Assembly (NCBI RefSeq): GCF_001854405.1
Contig: NZ_CP017718.1
Coordinates: forward strand, 124,001-188,000
Origin: Hyphomonas sp. Mor2
GTDB lineage: Bacteria > Pseudomonadota > Alphaproteobacteria > Caulobacterales > Hyphomonadaceae
Length of the DNA: 64,000 nucleotides
Direction of reading: 5' to 3'
Part shown: positions 26,742 through 35,524 of the stretch, piece after piece
Layout of the letters: each line of letters opens with the position of its first letter
Position numbering within the stretch: the first letter of the stretch is position 1
Notes under the pieces: generated by a model
What the model was told of the DNA's origin: nothing
Seen by the model: only the letters and a program-made list of their open reading frames with translations
Database searches by the model: none
Position numbers and translations under genes: made by a program

Positions 26742-28360
26742 CCTGCGCCGAGGCTGACCGACATGGGCGCGCCCGGCCCGAGGTCCAGACCAAGGTACGT
26801 CCAGGCCACGACCAGCAGGATCCCGGTAATCAGCATCCAGACCGAGTAGGGCAACATGGTTGCCGTCAAGCTGCCGAGGCCAAAGTCTTTCACCCAGCGC
26901 CGGGCAAAGACCAGGATGAGCGGGAAATAGACCATGAGCGGCGTGATGATATTCGTCGCACTATCGCCAACTCGATAGACGGCGGTCGCACCATCGGGTG
27001 AGACCCCGAGCAACATCAGCATCGGTACCATGACCGGTGCGAGCAAGGCCCACTTGGCGGAGGCGGAGCCGACAAACAGGTTGATGACGGCCGAAAACAG
27101 AACGATCAGCCCAAGCAGGATTGGCAGCGGTAATCCTGAGCTTTCAATCGCCGCCGCCCCGTGCACGGCGCTGATCAGACCGAGATTTGACCAGCCAAAC
27201 ATCGCGACGAAGTGTGCAGCGGCGAAGGAGAGGACGAGATAGTAGCCCATATCCTTCATCGCTTCCGACATCATATTGACCAGGTCACGATGGTTTTTGA
27301 TGGTGCCCGCAGCGGCGCCATAAGCCCAGCCAGCGGCCAGGAACAGGACCAGGAAGCCACCCACCAGAGACTGGAACAGCGGCGCGGCGCGCTGATACCA
27401 CTCCATGCCCTCTGTGCCTTCGCCATCCAGCCAGAGCGGCGTTCCAGGGCCGGCGGTCATGAACACCCAAAGCGCGATCACGCCAAGCACCGCCAGGCCA
27501 GCATTGCGCAGGCCTTTTTTCTGTTCAGGGGTCAGCGATTCGTCCTCATTACCATAACTGTCGGAATCGGCGCCCTCCTCGGGACTCCATTTTCCCAGAC
27601 GGGGCTCGATCACGCGGTCGGTGACGAACCAGATGATCGGCAGATAAAGGAAGACAAGGGCGACAATGAACCACCAGTTTCCAGCGATGTTTGCGTCATA
27701 GCTGGCATTCAGAATTTCCCCGGCTTCTTCGGTAATCCCGTAAAGCAGGGCATCGAGCTGACCGGGGAACAGGTTGGCTGAGAACCCTCCAGATACGCCG
27801 GCAAATGCGGCTGCGATCCCGGCGAGCGGATGTCTTCCGGCGGACGCGAACAGAACGCCTGCCAATGGAATTAGCACCACATAAGCCGCATCAGCGGCAT
27901 GGTTTCCGACCATGGCGACGAGGGCAACGACGGGCGTCAGCAGAAAGACCGGTGCACCGCGTACGGCAGACCGCATGGCGCTGGCAAACAGGCCGGAGCG
28001 TTCGGCCACGCCAGCGCCCAGCATCACGACCAGCACGTAACCGAGCGGGTGGAAATGCGTAAACGTCTTCGGCATTTCGACCCAAAGGCGCTGGATATTC
28101 TCTGCGGCGACCAGGCTGACCGCGCTGATAATGCCGTCGCTGCCAATCCCAAACCGGGCTTTCTGGCTGTCCGGCATACCGCCCAGAACCTGCTCGTTAA
28201 GTGTCGCATTCACGCCAAGCGCCGCGCACAGAATGGAGATCAGGATGAGCGCTATGATGAAATAGGCGAACAGGAATACCGGATCAGGCAACTTATTGCC
28301 GGTGCGTTCGACCCAACCGAGAATACCTTTGGTTTGGTCTGATTGTGCGGCCTCAGCCAT
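26738..28360 (-). CDS. AbgT family transporter
   Basis: 540 residues, about 12-13 helices. Family landmarks: WVERTGNKLPDPVFLF at the N-terminus, FHPLGYVLVVMLGAGVAERSG (in two parts), VGNHAADAAYVVLIPL, and GDSATNIITPLMVYFPLIL near the C-terminus. Known members import p-aminobenzoyl-glutamate or export sulfonamides using the proton or sodium gradient; the substrate here is not known. A 170-bp leader separates it from the divergent lemA. Confidence 0.92.
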   Translation of the reverse strand: MAEAAQSDQTKGILGWVERTGNKLPDPVFLFAYFIIALILISILCAALGVNATLNEQVLGGMPDSQKARFGIGSDGIISAVSLVAAENIQRLWVEMPKTFTHFHPLGYVLVVMLGAGVAERSGLFASAMRSAVRGAPVFLLTPVVALVAMVGNHAADAAYVVLIPLAGVLFASAGRHPLAGIAAAFAGVSGGFSANLFPGQLDALLYGITEEAGEILNASYDANIAGNWWFIVALVFLYLPIIWFVTDRVIEPRLGKWSPEEGADSDSYGNEDESLTPEQKKGLRNAGLAVLGVIALWVFMTAGPGTPLWLDGEGTEGMEWYQRAAPLFQSLVGGFLVLFLAAGWAYGAAAGTIKNHRDLVNMMSEAMKDMGYYLVLSFAAAHFVAMFGWSNLGLISAVHGAAAIESSGLPLPILLGLIVLFSAVINLFVGSASAKWALLAPVMVPMLMLLGVSPDGATAVYRVGDSATNIITPLMVYFPLILVFARRWVKDFGLGSLTATMLPYSVWMLITGILLVVAWTYLGLDLGPGAPMSVSLGAG

Positions 28361-28532
28361 GCCTCATTCTCCCCGCTATTTGGAATGTTTATTCCGATCT
28401 AGACTGGGGTTGCGTCGCTGGCAATCAGGCGGGTGCAAGACCTCAATCCGATCTGTTCTTCGGCGCGCTCTTCACAATTGCGATGAATGTCGTAAGCGTG
28501 AGAGGGTAAGATAGGCGAGGGGGTCAGCGACC

Positions 28533-29099
28533 ATGACGGCGATTTATGTGGGTCTCGGGATCGTTGTTGTCTTGCTGGCCGTGATCATCATCCTGTTCAA
28601 CCAGCTCGTCGGCAAGCGAAACATGGTCGACAATGGCTGGGCCGACATTGACGTCCAGCTTAAGCGTCGCGCCGATCTCATCCCGCAACTGGTGACCACC
28701 GTGCAGGCCTATGCCAGCCACGAGCGACAATTGTTCGAAGACGTGATCATGAAGCGCAACGCCGCGCTGCAGGCCGGAGATAATCCAGGCGCGCGCGGGT
28801 CGAAAGAAAGTGCGCTGGATGCGCCTGTCGGCAAGCTCATGGCACTGGCAGAGGATTATCCGGATCTGAAGGCCAATGAGAACTTCAGGGAACTGCAATC
28901 GGAACTGTCCGCCACTGAAAACAAGATCGAGATGGCGCGCCGGTTCTACAATGGCGCCGTACGCGAGATGAATGTCGCGGTTGAGAGTTTTCCTGGAAAC
29001 CTGATTGCCGGCATGTTCGGATTTGGCCGGCGGCATTTCTTCGAGATACAGATGGGCGATCGCGCCTTGCCGGAAATCGACCTGGGCGGAGCATCCTGA
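28533..29099 (+). CDS. lemA: LemA family protein
   Basis: 188 residues with one N-terminal membrane helix (about 4-22) and the LemA helical domain: NQLVGKRNMVDNGWADIDVQL (in two turns), RRADLIPQLVTTVQAYASHE, and RFYNGAVREMNVAVESFPGN. Abuts the DUF2207 gene (TGATG junction), a common pairing. Role unknown in most bacteria. Confidence 0.93.
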   Translation: MTAIYVGLGIVVVLLAVIIILFNQLVGKRNMVDNGWADIDVQLKRRADLIPQLVTTVQAYASHERQLFEDVIMKRNAALQAGDNPGARGSKESALDAPVGKLMALAEDYPDLKANENFRELQSELSATENKIEMARRFYNGAVREMNVAVESFPGNLIAGMFGFGRRHFFEIQMGDRALPEIDLGGAS

Positions 29100-30823
29100 T
29101 GCTGCGGCTCGCGCGCCTGGTCGCCTTTTTCAGTCTGGTTTTTGCCATTTGCGGACCGGCCCTCGCTCAGGAAGAGATTCGAAACTTTGATGTCCAGATC
29201 GACGTCGAAAAAGACGGCGATATCATTGTCACCGAGACGATAGAGATCAATGTGCAGGGCCGCGATATCCGGCGGGGCATTTTTCGCGATTTACCCGCCT
29301 ATTATCAAGATGACGATGCCCGCGGCCGGTTGCCCTATCGTTACAAGGTTCTCAGCGTCACCAGGGATGATCAGCGCGAGCCGTATGAGCGTGAAAGAAC
29401 CGGCAATGCCATGCGCCTCCGGATCGGCAATCCCGACGTCTATCTCGAGCATCGCGTGCACACCTATGAGATCCGCTACCGCGTGAAGAACCAGGTGCGC
29501 TACTTCGATGCGTATGACGAAATCTACTGGAACGCGACCGGCACCTATTGGCTGTTTCCCATCAATAAGGCTCGCGTGGAAATCCGGCTTCCGGAGGGCG
29601 CAAGGCGCCTTGAGGCCAACGCGTATACCGGGCGCGAGGGGGCAGATGGGCGGGATTATTCGTATCAGGCGACGGCAACATCGCACATCTTCCAAACCAG
29701 CCAGTCCCTCGGCGTGCGCGAAGGGATTACAGTTTCACTCACCCTTGAAAAGGGAGCGATTGAGCCGCCATCTTTCTCCGATGAAGGATGGTTGTGGTGG
29801 GCCCGCAATGGCGCATTGACGGCGCTCGTGGCGTCTTTTTTCGGCTTGTTGGTCTTTTACCAGCGCAGCTTCGATCGGGTCGGACGGGATCCGGAGAAAG
29901 GCCCCGTCTTCCCGCAATACGAACCGCCCAAGGGCTACTCGCCAGCGGCGGCGCATCATATCTATTATCGCGGGTTTCGCAGCCATGATGGCCTAATTGC
30001 CAGCCTGATGTTCCTCGCCGCCAAGGGCTATATGCAGATCGATGTGGACAAACAGGACAAGAAGAAAACCACACTGTCGAAACAGCCGTCCGGCGCCGGA
30101 ACGGGTCTGACCGCTGAATTGAGTGGTCTGTATAATCGCCTGTTTGAAGGTGGCACAACGGTGAAACTTGGCGAAAAGTATGATGCCGATTTCACCAAGG
30201 CCTATACCCAATTTCGCAAGAAGATTTCCGGCAAGTATGGCGCGTCTTACTTCAAATGGAATCTTGGCTATCTGATTTTCGGCGCCATTTTGAGCGTCGG
30301 CGCAATCATATTCGCGGTCATGCAGGCCTCGTTCTGGTCGGGGTGGCACACGCTTCTGGTCGTCGCCCTGGCGGGTTTGAATGGCCTGTTCATGTACTTG
30401 ATGCCGGCGCCAACGCGGAAAGGTCAGGATGTGCGGACCCACTTGCAGGGCTTCCGGCTGTATATGGAAAAGGCGGAAAAGCTGCAGCTGAATGCCGTGG
30501 ACGTCGGCAGTGATGCGCCCCCGCCAATGACGGTAGAACGCTATGAGACTTTCCTGCCTTATGCCATCGCGCTCGGCGTGGAAAAACCGTGGACCAAGCA
30601 TTTCGAGCGCCTCATTCCGGAGGAGGCAAAGAGCTATGACCCCGCCTGGACCAATATGAACGCCCACACGTTTGGTTCGATCGGCGGAATGACGGACAAG
30701 ATGGTGTCCGGCATGAGCTCGGGCGTGACCAGCGCACTCCCTCAAAGCTCAAGTTCTTCGGGCAGCGGGGGTGGCGGATTCTCCGGCGGTGGCGGCGGTG
30801 GCGGAGGCGGCGGCGGCTGGTAA
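29099..30823 (+). CDS. DUF2207 membrane protein
   Basis: 574 residues. Signal peptide (1-24, ending ALAQ), a ~210-residue extracytoplasmic beta domain starting IRNFDVQIDVEKDGDIIVTE, a helix at about 238-255, a cytosolic stretch, two helices at about 393-412 and 419-436, and a C-terminal tail of Ser then almost pure Gly ending GGGW. This layout is DUF2207. It works next to LemA in an unknown membrane process. Confidence 0.9.
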   Translation: MLRLARLVAFFSLVFAICGPALAQEEIRNFDVQIDVEKDGDIIVTETIEINVQGRDIRRGIFRDLPAYYQDDDARGRLPYRYKVLSVTRDDQREPYERERTGNAMRLRIGNPDVYLEHRVHTYEIRYRVKNQVRYFDAYDEIYWNATGTYWLFPINKARVEIRLPEGARRLEANAYTGREGADGRDYSYQATATSHIFQTSQSLGVREGITVSLTLEKGAIEPPSFSDEGWLWWARNGALTALVASFFGLLVFYQRSFDRVGRDPEKGPVFPQYEPPKGYSPAAAHHIYYRGFRSHDGLIASLMFLAAKGYMQIDVDKQDKKKTTLSKQPSGAGTGLTAELSGLYNRLFEGGTTVKLGEKYDADFTKAYTQFRKKISGKYGASYFKWNLGYLIFGAILSVGAIIFAVMQASFWSGWHTLLVVALAGLNGLFMYLMPAPTRKGQDVRTHLQGFRLYMEKAEKLQLNAVDVGSDAPPPMTVERYETFLPYAIALGVEKPWTKHFERLIPEEAKSYDPAWTNMNAHTFGSIGGMTDKMVSGMSSGVTSALPQSSSSSGSGGGGFSGGGGGGGGGGGW

Positions 30824-30886
30824 ACAGGGCCGATTTGACTTGGCTATTGCCTGACCGCAAGGTCTAGTTGTAAACCAGTTAAAACA

Positions 30887-30979
30887 ATCCAGCGAGTATA
30901 CAATATTATTGAAACGATCCGCTGGATGAAATGTCTAAATCTGCAATCGAGCAAGTATTTCAGGGTGTTTATTAGACAT
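30887..30979. promoter_or_regulatory. Two inverted repeats in the AT-rich leader of the second mucR
   Basis: ATCCAGCG (30887-30894) pairs with CGCTGGAT (30920-30927). ATGTCTAA (30931-30938) pairs with TTAGACAT (30972-30979). The region is AT-rich. MucR proteins autorepress and favour AT-rich inverted repeats, so these are candidate operators. Confidence 0.35.
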
Positions 30980-31008
30980 CTGCCAAATGGTTTTCGTAAT
31001 CCTTCTGA

Positions 31009-31422
31009 ATGACCAATGCTGCAAATGATTCCGTTTCAAATCTAGATTTGTTGACTCAAGCCACTGACATTGTCGCGGCTTATGTAAGCAATAATGCGAT
31101 CAGTCCGGCGGACTTGCCGGGTCTGTTGAAAGTCGTGCACGCCAAGCTGGGAGAATTGGCGGAGACGGGGTCGGATGCGCCTCGGCCCGATCCTGCGGTT
31201 CCGATCAACAAGTCGGTCACCGATCATCATATTATCTGTCTTGAAGATGGGGCGAAGCTGAAAATGCTGAAACGCTATCTGCGGACGCATTATGATATGT
31301 CCCCGGATGAATATCGGGCACGGTGGGGCTTGCCAGCGGATTACCCCATGGTCGCGCCTGAATATGCGCGCCGCCGCTCTGATTTTGCAAAGAAAATCGG
31401 GCTTGGCAAAAAGGGCCGCTAA
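31009..31422 (+). CDS. MucR/Ros family regulator, second copy, with altered zinc finger
   Basis: 137 residues, paralogous over the whole length to the protein at 14926 ([13 protein letters not shown] near the N-terminus, YRARWGLPADYPMVAPEYA near the C-terminus). The finger reads ICLEDGAKLKMLKRYLRTH: Cys-x2-Asp-x9-Tyr, so the first zinc histidine is replaced by Tyr, leaving one Cys and a downstream His. DNA binding may be zinc-independent, as reported for some Ros homologues. Confidence 0.9.
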   Translation: MTNAANDSVSNLDLLTQATDIVAAYVSNNAISPADLPGLLKVVHAKLGELAETGSDAPRPDPAVPINKSVTDHHIICLEDGAKLKMLKRYLRTHYDMSPDEYRARWGLPADYPMVAPEYARRRSDFAKKIGLGKKGR

Positions 31423-31428
31423 ACGCGC

Positions 31429-31641
31429 CTATTTGAAGTAACGATCGAGCACCGGCGTATGATCAGGCTTGCGCAGGCGCTCGCCTGCATCCAGGGCGAG
31501 GTCGAGAAAGATCTCGACTTCTTCAAATTCCGTGACTTCAAAATTGGCTTCTTCAAGATGACTTTGAAGCAGCCTCATGGTCGCCAAAACCCGGTCCAAT
31601 CGCTCGGACTCGCTCACCCGCTTGCTCATTTCTCCACCCAC
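31429..31641 (-). CDS. Small hypothetical protein
   Basis: 70 residues (or 66 from the ATG at 31629, which has GGTGGAGAA directly before it). Acidic, helical: VSESERLDRVLATMRLLQ, then EVEIFLDLALDAGERLR. No family recognised. Convergent with mucR2, 6 bp between stops. Coding is supported by SD-like sequence and a clean frame between two tight neighbours only. Confidence 0.5.
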   Translation of the reverse strand: MGGEMSKRVSESERLDRVLATMRLLQSHLEEANFEVTEFEEVEIFLDLALDAGERLRKPDHTPVLDRYFK

Positions 31642-31795
31642 TTTCTGATCGCGTGTCTTTGCCAGACACCCGTATGGAAAGGCTTAATCCAGTCGATAAA
31701 AGTTTATCTGCTTTGCTCAAAATGCAGTTTTGCTCTGGATTAAGACCGCTCTCTGAGCAAAACTTTCGTTAAGGAAACAATATTTGGGGGATGAG

Positions 31796-32788
31796 GTGTT
31801 ATCGGAGCGGTTTAACTGGGACAGATTAAGGGTGTTTCGGCTGGTCGCGGAAGCGCACAGCATGACCGCCGCTGCCCGCACGCTCGGAGAATCGACCCCA
31901 ACCGTCAGTCGCCGCATCAATGATCTGGAACGGGAACTCGGCACCAAGCTGTTCCAGAGATCCAAGCGCGGGGTGGAGCTGACCGCCGCCGGAAAGCGAT
32001 TGCTTGATCTCGTTCAGAAGATGCAGGGCCTGGTCGAAACGGTGGGGGATCAGGTCGCGGAAAATAACAAGACCATTTCAGGGGCTGTCAAAATCAAAGC
32101 CGGCGATGGGCTGGGTCCGTTCTGGATTGCCCGGCATCTGCCTGCGTTTCATCAATCGGTCCCGAATGTGCAGATCGATCTCGAAATCGGTTTGGCGGTT
32201 GATGAGGTGGTTCACCGGCAAGCCGATCTGGCCATCGTATTCGAGAAACCGACCCATCCCGAAATCATCGCCCAGCGACTCGGGACGCTGCATTACATGT
32301 GTTTCGCGTCCGAGGCCTATATCGAACGCAAGGGCCATCCACAGTCCATCTTCGATTTTCAGGATCACAAATTGCTGATGCATACGGCTTATGTGCATCA
32401 GGTCGAGCGTTGGTCGAAGAATATCAAGCAACTCAAGGATTTCATTGATTATTCCGTCATCACCAATTCCGGGACGGCTTTGATCACGCTTGCCTCAAAT
32501 GCTGGCGGCATCTCTATTCTGCCGAGCTATATTGCGGAAGTCGAACCGGATCTGGTGCCGTTGCATTTACCGGCACTCGCGCCGATCCAGTTCTGGTTGA
32601 CCTATACAGAACGGGTGCGTCGCAATCCGGCGGGCATGGCGGCGATCGAGTGGTTGCTCTCTATCTTCAATGATCAGCAGCATAAGTGGTTTGAGTCCGA
32701 CTTTGTGCATCCGGACAAGATCAATTCGGTCGGCAAAGAGCTTGAAACCGAGGATGTCTTTGGCTTGTCGTCCAGCATTCAGCACTAG
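31796..32788 (+). CDS. LysR family transcriptional regulator
   Basis: 330 residues from GTG 31796, which follows GGGGGATGAG; a TTG at 31784 is the alternative. Winged HTH FRLVAEAHSMTAAARTLG and TVSRRINDLERELG (about 12-45), then the substrate-binding domain. No divergently transcribed target is adjacent, since the neighbour upstream is a small unknown gene. Effector unknown. Confidence 0.9.
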   Translation: MLSERFNWDRLRVFRLVAEAHSMTAAARTLGESTPTVSRRINDLERELGTKLFQRSKRGVELTAAGKRLLDLVQKMQGLVETVGDQVAENNKTISGAVKIKAGDGLGPFWIARHLPAFHQSVPNVQIDLEIGLAVDEVVHRQADLAIVFEKPTHPEIIAQRLGTLHYMCFASEAYIERKGHPQSIFDFQDHKLLMHTAYVHQVERWSKNIKQLKDFIDYSVITNSGTALITLASNAGGISILPSYIAEVEPDLVPLHLPALAPIQFWLTYTERVRRNPAGMAAIEWLLSIFNDQQHKWFESDFVHPDKINSVGKELETEDVFGLSSSIQH

Positions 32789-32830
32789 ACTGCCAGGTGG
32801 TTCGCCAATGGCGTTCAGAGCCATATGGAT

Positions 32831-33232
32831 TCAATTGATCGTTTCAGAAATCAACTGAATGAGCGCCTCGGGCGAGGCCGGTTTTTCCAGAACTTGTGCA
32901 AACCCGGCCGTACGCGCACGGGCGAGCAGGGAATCTGAATAATAGCCGGTAATCATGATGGCCGGCGTCTGGTCATTACCAGCGCGCAGGCGGCGCATGA
33001 CTTCCAGGCCATCGAGCCGCGGCATCTTGTAATCGATCAGCAGACAGTCACCGCCATGTCGGCCTTGCAAGGTCAGGAATTCTGTGCCGCTGCGATAGGC
33101 ATCGATCACGAAGCCCCGGGCCCGCAACAGCATGGTCATCGAACGACGCACATTCTCATCGTCCTCGATCAAGACGAGCCTGGAGGAGGGGGCGCGCGAC
33201 TCGCGGGCGGATGAGGCGGATGGCTCCAGCAT
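32831..33232 (-). CDS. Stand-alone receiver-domain response regulator
   Basis: 133 residues: one REC domain with acidic pair EDDE (23-26), phospho-acceptor Asp67 in LLIDYKMP, Thr in MITGYYSD and Lys in LEKPAS. No output domain. Preceded by ~18 Ser/Ala-rich residues. It lies 54 bp after fixJ on the same strand and may compete for FixL phosphate or act as a phosphate sink; that is inference. Confidence 0.88.
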   Translation of the reverse strand: MLEPSASSARESRAPSSRLVLIEDDENVRRSMTMLLRARGFVIDAYRSGTEFLTLQGRHGGDCLLIDYKMPRLDGLEVMRRLRAGNDQTPAIMITGYYSDSLLARARTAGFAQVLEKPASPEALIQLISETIN

Positions 33233-33286
33233 AGTCTTACGTGTAGAGCAGCCAATCTGGCACGTCTCTAGGTAGTGTTCCTCAGA

Positions 33287-33901
33287 TCAATCCGCGCCCA
33301 GACCGGCGACAAAAGCCAGCCGTAAGGCGGAAGACAGGCTGTCCGCCTCAAGCTTTTCCATCATGTGCGCGCGGTGAATTTCAACCGTCCTTGGCGAGAT
33401 CGAGAGCGCCTGCGCGATGCCCTTATTTGTCAGACCGGCGACCAGGCATTCCAGCACTTCCTTCTCGCGCGGCGTCAGCGCGGTAAGTTTGGCCTGCGCG
33501 TCCTTGCTGCGACGATCGTCCGCCGATTGCGTGTCGAGCTGCTCGAATGCGTTTTCGATCGCCGTCACCAGGGTTTGTTTTTCATACGGTTTTTCGAGAA
33601 ACTCGATCGCGCCGCTCTTCATGGCTTCCACCGCCACCGGGACGTCGCCATGGCCCGTGAGGACGATGACCGGCATGGTGATTCCGCGCTGGTTCAGCGC
33701 GTTCTGGACCGCCAGGCCGTCCATGCCGGGCATGCGAACATCCAGCAGAATGCACCCTTCCTGATCGGATTCGACTTGCTCAAGAAAGGATATGCCGTCC
33801 GGAAAGGTCTTCACCAGAAAGCCGGCATGGCGCAGCATGAAGCTGGCAGAGTGCCGGATGGCCTCGTCATCGTCGACGAGAAAGACAGTGCGGTTGCTCA
33901 T
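33287..33901 (-). CDS. fixJ: FixJ-type response regulator
   Basis: 204 residues. Receiver domain with Asp54 in ILLDVRMPG, TGHGDVPVAVEAMKSGA and FLEKPYE as in FixJ, then a LuxR-type HTH (LTALTPREKEVLECLVAG, ISPRTVEIHRAHMMEKL). In rhizobia and Caulobacter phosphorylated FixJ activates fixK and the cbb3 oxidase under low oxygen. Start is ATG 33901; longer frames upstream run through fixL. One base separates it from the fixL stop. Confidence 0.93.
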   Translation of the reverse strand: MSNRTVFLVDDDEAIRHSASFMLRHAGFLVKTFPDGISFLEQVESDQEGCILLDVRMPGMDGLAVQNALNQRGITMPVIVLTGHGDVPVAVEAMKSGAIEFLEKPYEKQTLVTAIENAFEQLDTQSADDRRSKDAQAKLTALTPREKEVLECLVAGLTNKGIAQALSISPRTVEIHRAHMMEKLEADSLSSALRLAFVAGLGAD

Positions 33902-33902
33902 T

Positions 33903-35063
33903 TCATTCCTCTCCTTTTGCCAGGCGAAGGGTGAATTTGAAGGCGGCGCCGCCCTGATCAGACGGCGCATACTCGATATCAGTGCCGTGCGCGTCGAGAA
34001 TGGTCTGACAAATCGACAGACCGAGGCCCATGCCGCCGACCTTTGAGCTGTTGAACGCATCGAACGGCGACGCATCGCCGTGACCCTGATAGCCGGGCCC
34101 ATTATCCTCAACCGTGATCACGGCCAGATTCTCTTCCAGCTCGGCCCGGATCCAGACTTGTGGATTGGCGGTTTCCGAGAGCGCTTCGATGGCATTCTTG
34201 ACCAGGTTGACGATCACTTGTCGCAATTGCAGCCGGTCCGCCAACAAGGCGGGAAAGTCCTCCGGTACGCGCGAGATCACCCGGGCGAGTTGGCCTTCAA
34301 TGCCGACTTTCGCCAATGAAATCGCATCATCAACCACGTCTTGCAGGAGAACAGATCTCAGATCGAGTTCGCCCCGCGATACATAATCCCGCAGACGCCG
34401 CACAATCTGCCCGGCGCGAATCGATTGCGTCGCGGCGGCGTCGAGCGCCTCCTGAATGAAGGCGAGCGTCTCGGGATCTGCATTGTTCAGCAGGTCGCGG
34501 GCGGCTTCGAGATAGTTGGCCACCGCGGTCAACGGCTGGTTCAGCTCATGCGCCATTGCCGACGCCATCGTTCCGACAGCGCTGAGGCGCGAAAAATTGG
34601 CCAGTTCGACCTGCATCTCGTTCAGGCGCAGCGCATTTGCCTGCTGCTCGGACATGTCGCGAATATAGCCCGTGAACAGGCGCCGGCCTCGAATATTGGC
34701 CTCACCGATCTTCAGCTCGACCGGAATCCGGTCACCATTGGCGAGCTTGGCTTCAACGATGCGGCCGATCCCGATGATCTGTTTCTCACCGGTCGAGAGA
34801 TAGTTGCGGATATAGCGATCATGATGGGCCTCATCCGCGCCGGCCATCAGGACAGAGACATTCTGGCCGGCAATTTCCTTCGCCTTGTAGCCAAACAGGC
34901 GTTCCGCGGCGGCGCTGAAGGCCAGGATCTGCCCGGCTTCATCGATCACGATCATCGCATCCGGGACCGAGGCCAGAATCGACTGCATCAACAGTTCCAG
35001 GGATTCCAGGTCTCCGTAGGACCCGGATGAATCTTTTAGAATAGGGGATTGCGGCTCTGACAT
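33903..35063 (-). CDS. fixL: FixL-like heme-PAS oxygen-sensor histidine kinase
   Basis: 386 residues from ATG 35063 (CAAAGG 7 bases upstream; ATG 35093 is the alternative). PAS domain about 24-140 with the FixL F-helix AHHDRYIRNYLSTG: His81 aligns with the heme-ligating histidine, and QIIGIGRIV keeps the FG-loop arginine (R101). The position of the second FixL pocket arginine is Asn87, and that of the pocket histidine is Gln95. HisKA with AMAHELNQPLTAVANY (His172), then HATPase with GMGLGLSICQTI. Soluble, no membrane helices. Paired with fixJ and opposite ccoN. Confidence 0.9.
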   Translation of the reverse strand: MSEPQSPILKDSSGSYGDLESLELLMQSILASVPDAMIVIDEAGQILAFSAAAERLFGYKAKEIAGQNVSVLMAGADEAHHDRYIRNYLSTGEKQIIGIGRIVEAKLANGDRIPVELKIGEANIRGRRLFTGYIRDMSEQQANALRLNEMQVELANFSRLSAVGTMASAMAHELNQPLTAVANYLEAARDLLNNADPETLAFIQEALDAAATQSIRAGQIVRRLRDYVSRGELDLRSVLLQDVVDDAISLAKVGIEGQLARVISRVPEDFPALLADRLQLRQVIVNLVKNAIEALSETANPQVWIRAELEENLAVITVEDNGPGYQGHGDASPFDAFNSSKVGGMGLGLSICQTILDAHGTDIEYAPSDQGGAAFKFTLRLAKGEE

Positions 35064-35105
35064 CAGCCAACCTTTGTAGCGGGCGTCAGACATGGATCAA
35101 TCCGA

Positions 35106-35363
35106 TCAGGAAGCGACAGAGCGCCGCTTCGCAAACAGCTCGAAAGCTGCAAACGCCGCCACCATCAGTCCAGCGGCCAGCATATAGCAGCCCCAGCAAT
35201 GAGCGCGCGCCAACCAACTGGCATTGCTGAGCGCGATGTTCAGCGTCTCACCATTGCAGCTTGGCACAGAGAGCAGCGGGATTGTGCCCATGTGGAGCCA
35301 GGTCTTGAGACCGCCAATCACAATCATCGCTGCGCCGAGAAGGGCTTGCCAATAGGTCGTCAT
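35106..35363 (-). CDS. Small cysteine-containing membrane protein upstream of fixL
   Basis: 85 residues from MTTYW (35363), SD-like AGGAG upstream. Two membrane helices (about 6-22 and 57-77). The loop between them has SCNGETLNIALSNAS and a C-x2-C-like HCWGCYML entering the second helix, so three cysteines sit near one face. No family recognised. It precedes fixL by 42 bp, likely first gene of the fixL-fixJ operon. Confidence 0.7.
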   Translation of the reverse strand: MTTYWQALLGAAMIVIGGLKTWLHMGTIPLLSVPSCNGETLNIALSNASWLARAHCWGCYMLAAGLMVAAFAAFELFAKRRSVAS

Positions 35364-35421
35364 GTCCGAGTCCGCTCCTGAACTTGTGCCTCCGTATTTA
35401 CCGAGTGCGGCGGGCACGCAC

Positions 35422-35439
35422 ATAGGGGAATTCCCTTAT
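35422..35439. promoter_or_regulatory. 18-bp near-palindrome between the fixL operon and ccoN
   Basis: ATAGGGGAATTCCCTTAT: all but one pair of positions are symmetric. It lies 86 bp before ccoN and 59 bp before the divergent small-protein gene, the only operator-like symmetry in this divergent region. No TTGAT-N4-ATCAA FixK/FNR box was found there. Candidate binding site for a regulator of both operons. Confidence 0.4.
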
Positions 35440-35524
35440 TCAGGCCAACCGCGGCCAAAGTTATGCATCGCTCGAAGCTGAAACCGCCCCTTTTTTGGGG
35501 GACTGACGGAGGTGTATCTCGGCG

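Noticed and set aside
32825-32848. TTGAT...ATCAA pair near the end of the receiver gene
   Set aside because: The spacer is far longer than four bases and the site lies inside the coding end, not at a promoter.
35364-35524. FixK/FNR box (TTGAT-N4-ATCAA) in front of ccoN
   Set aside because: Looked for on both strands; not found with four or fewer mismatched symmetric positions.
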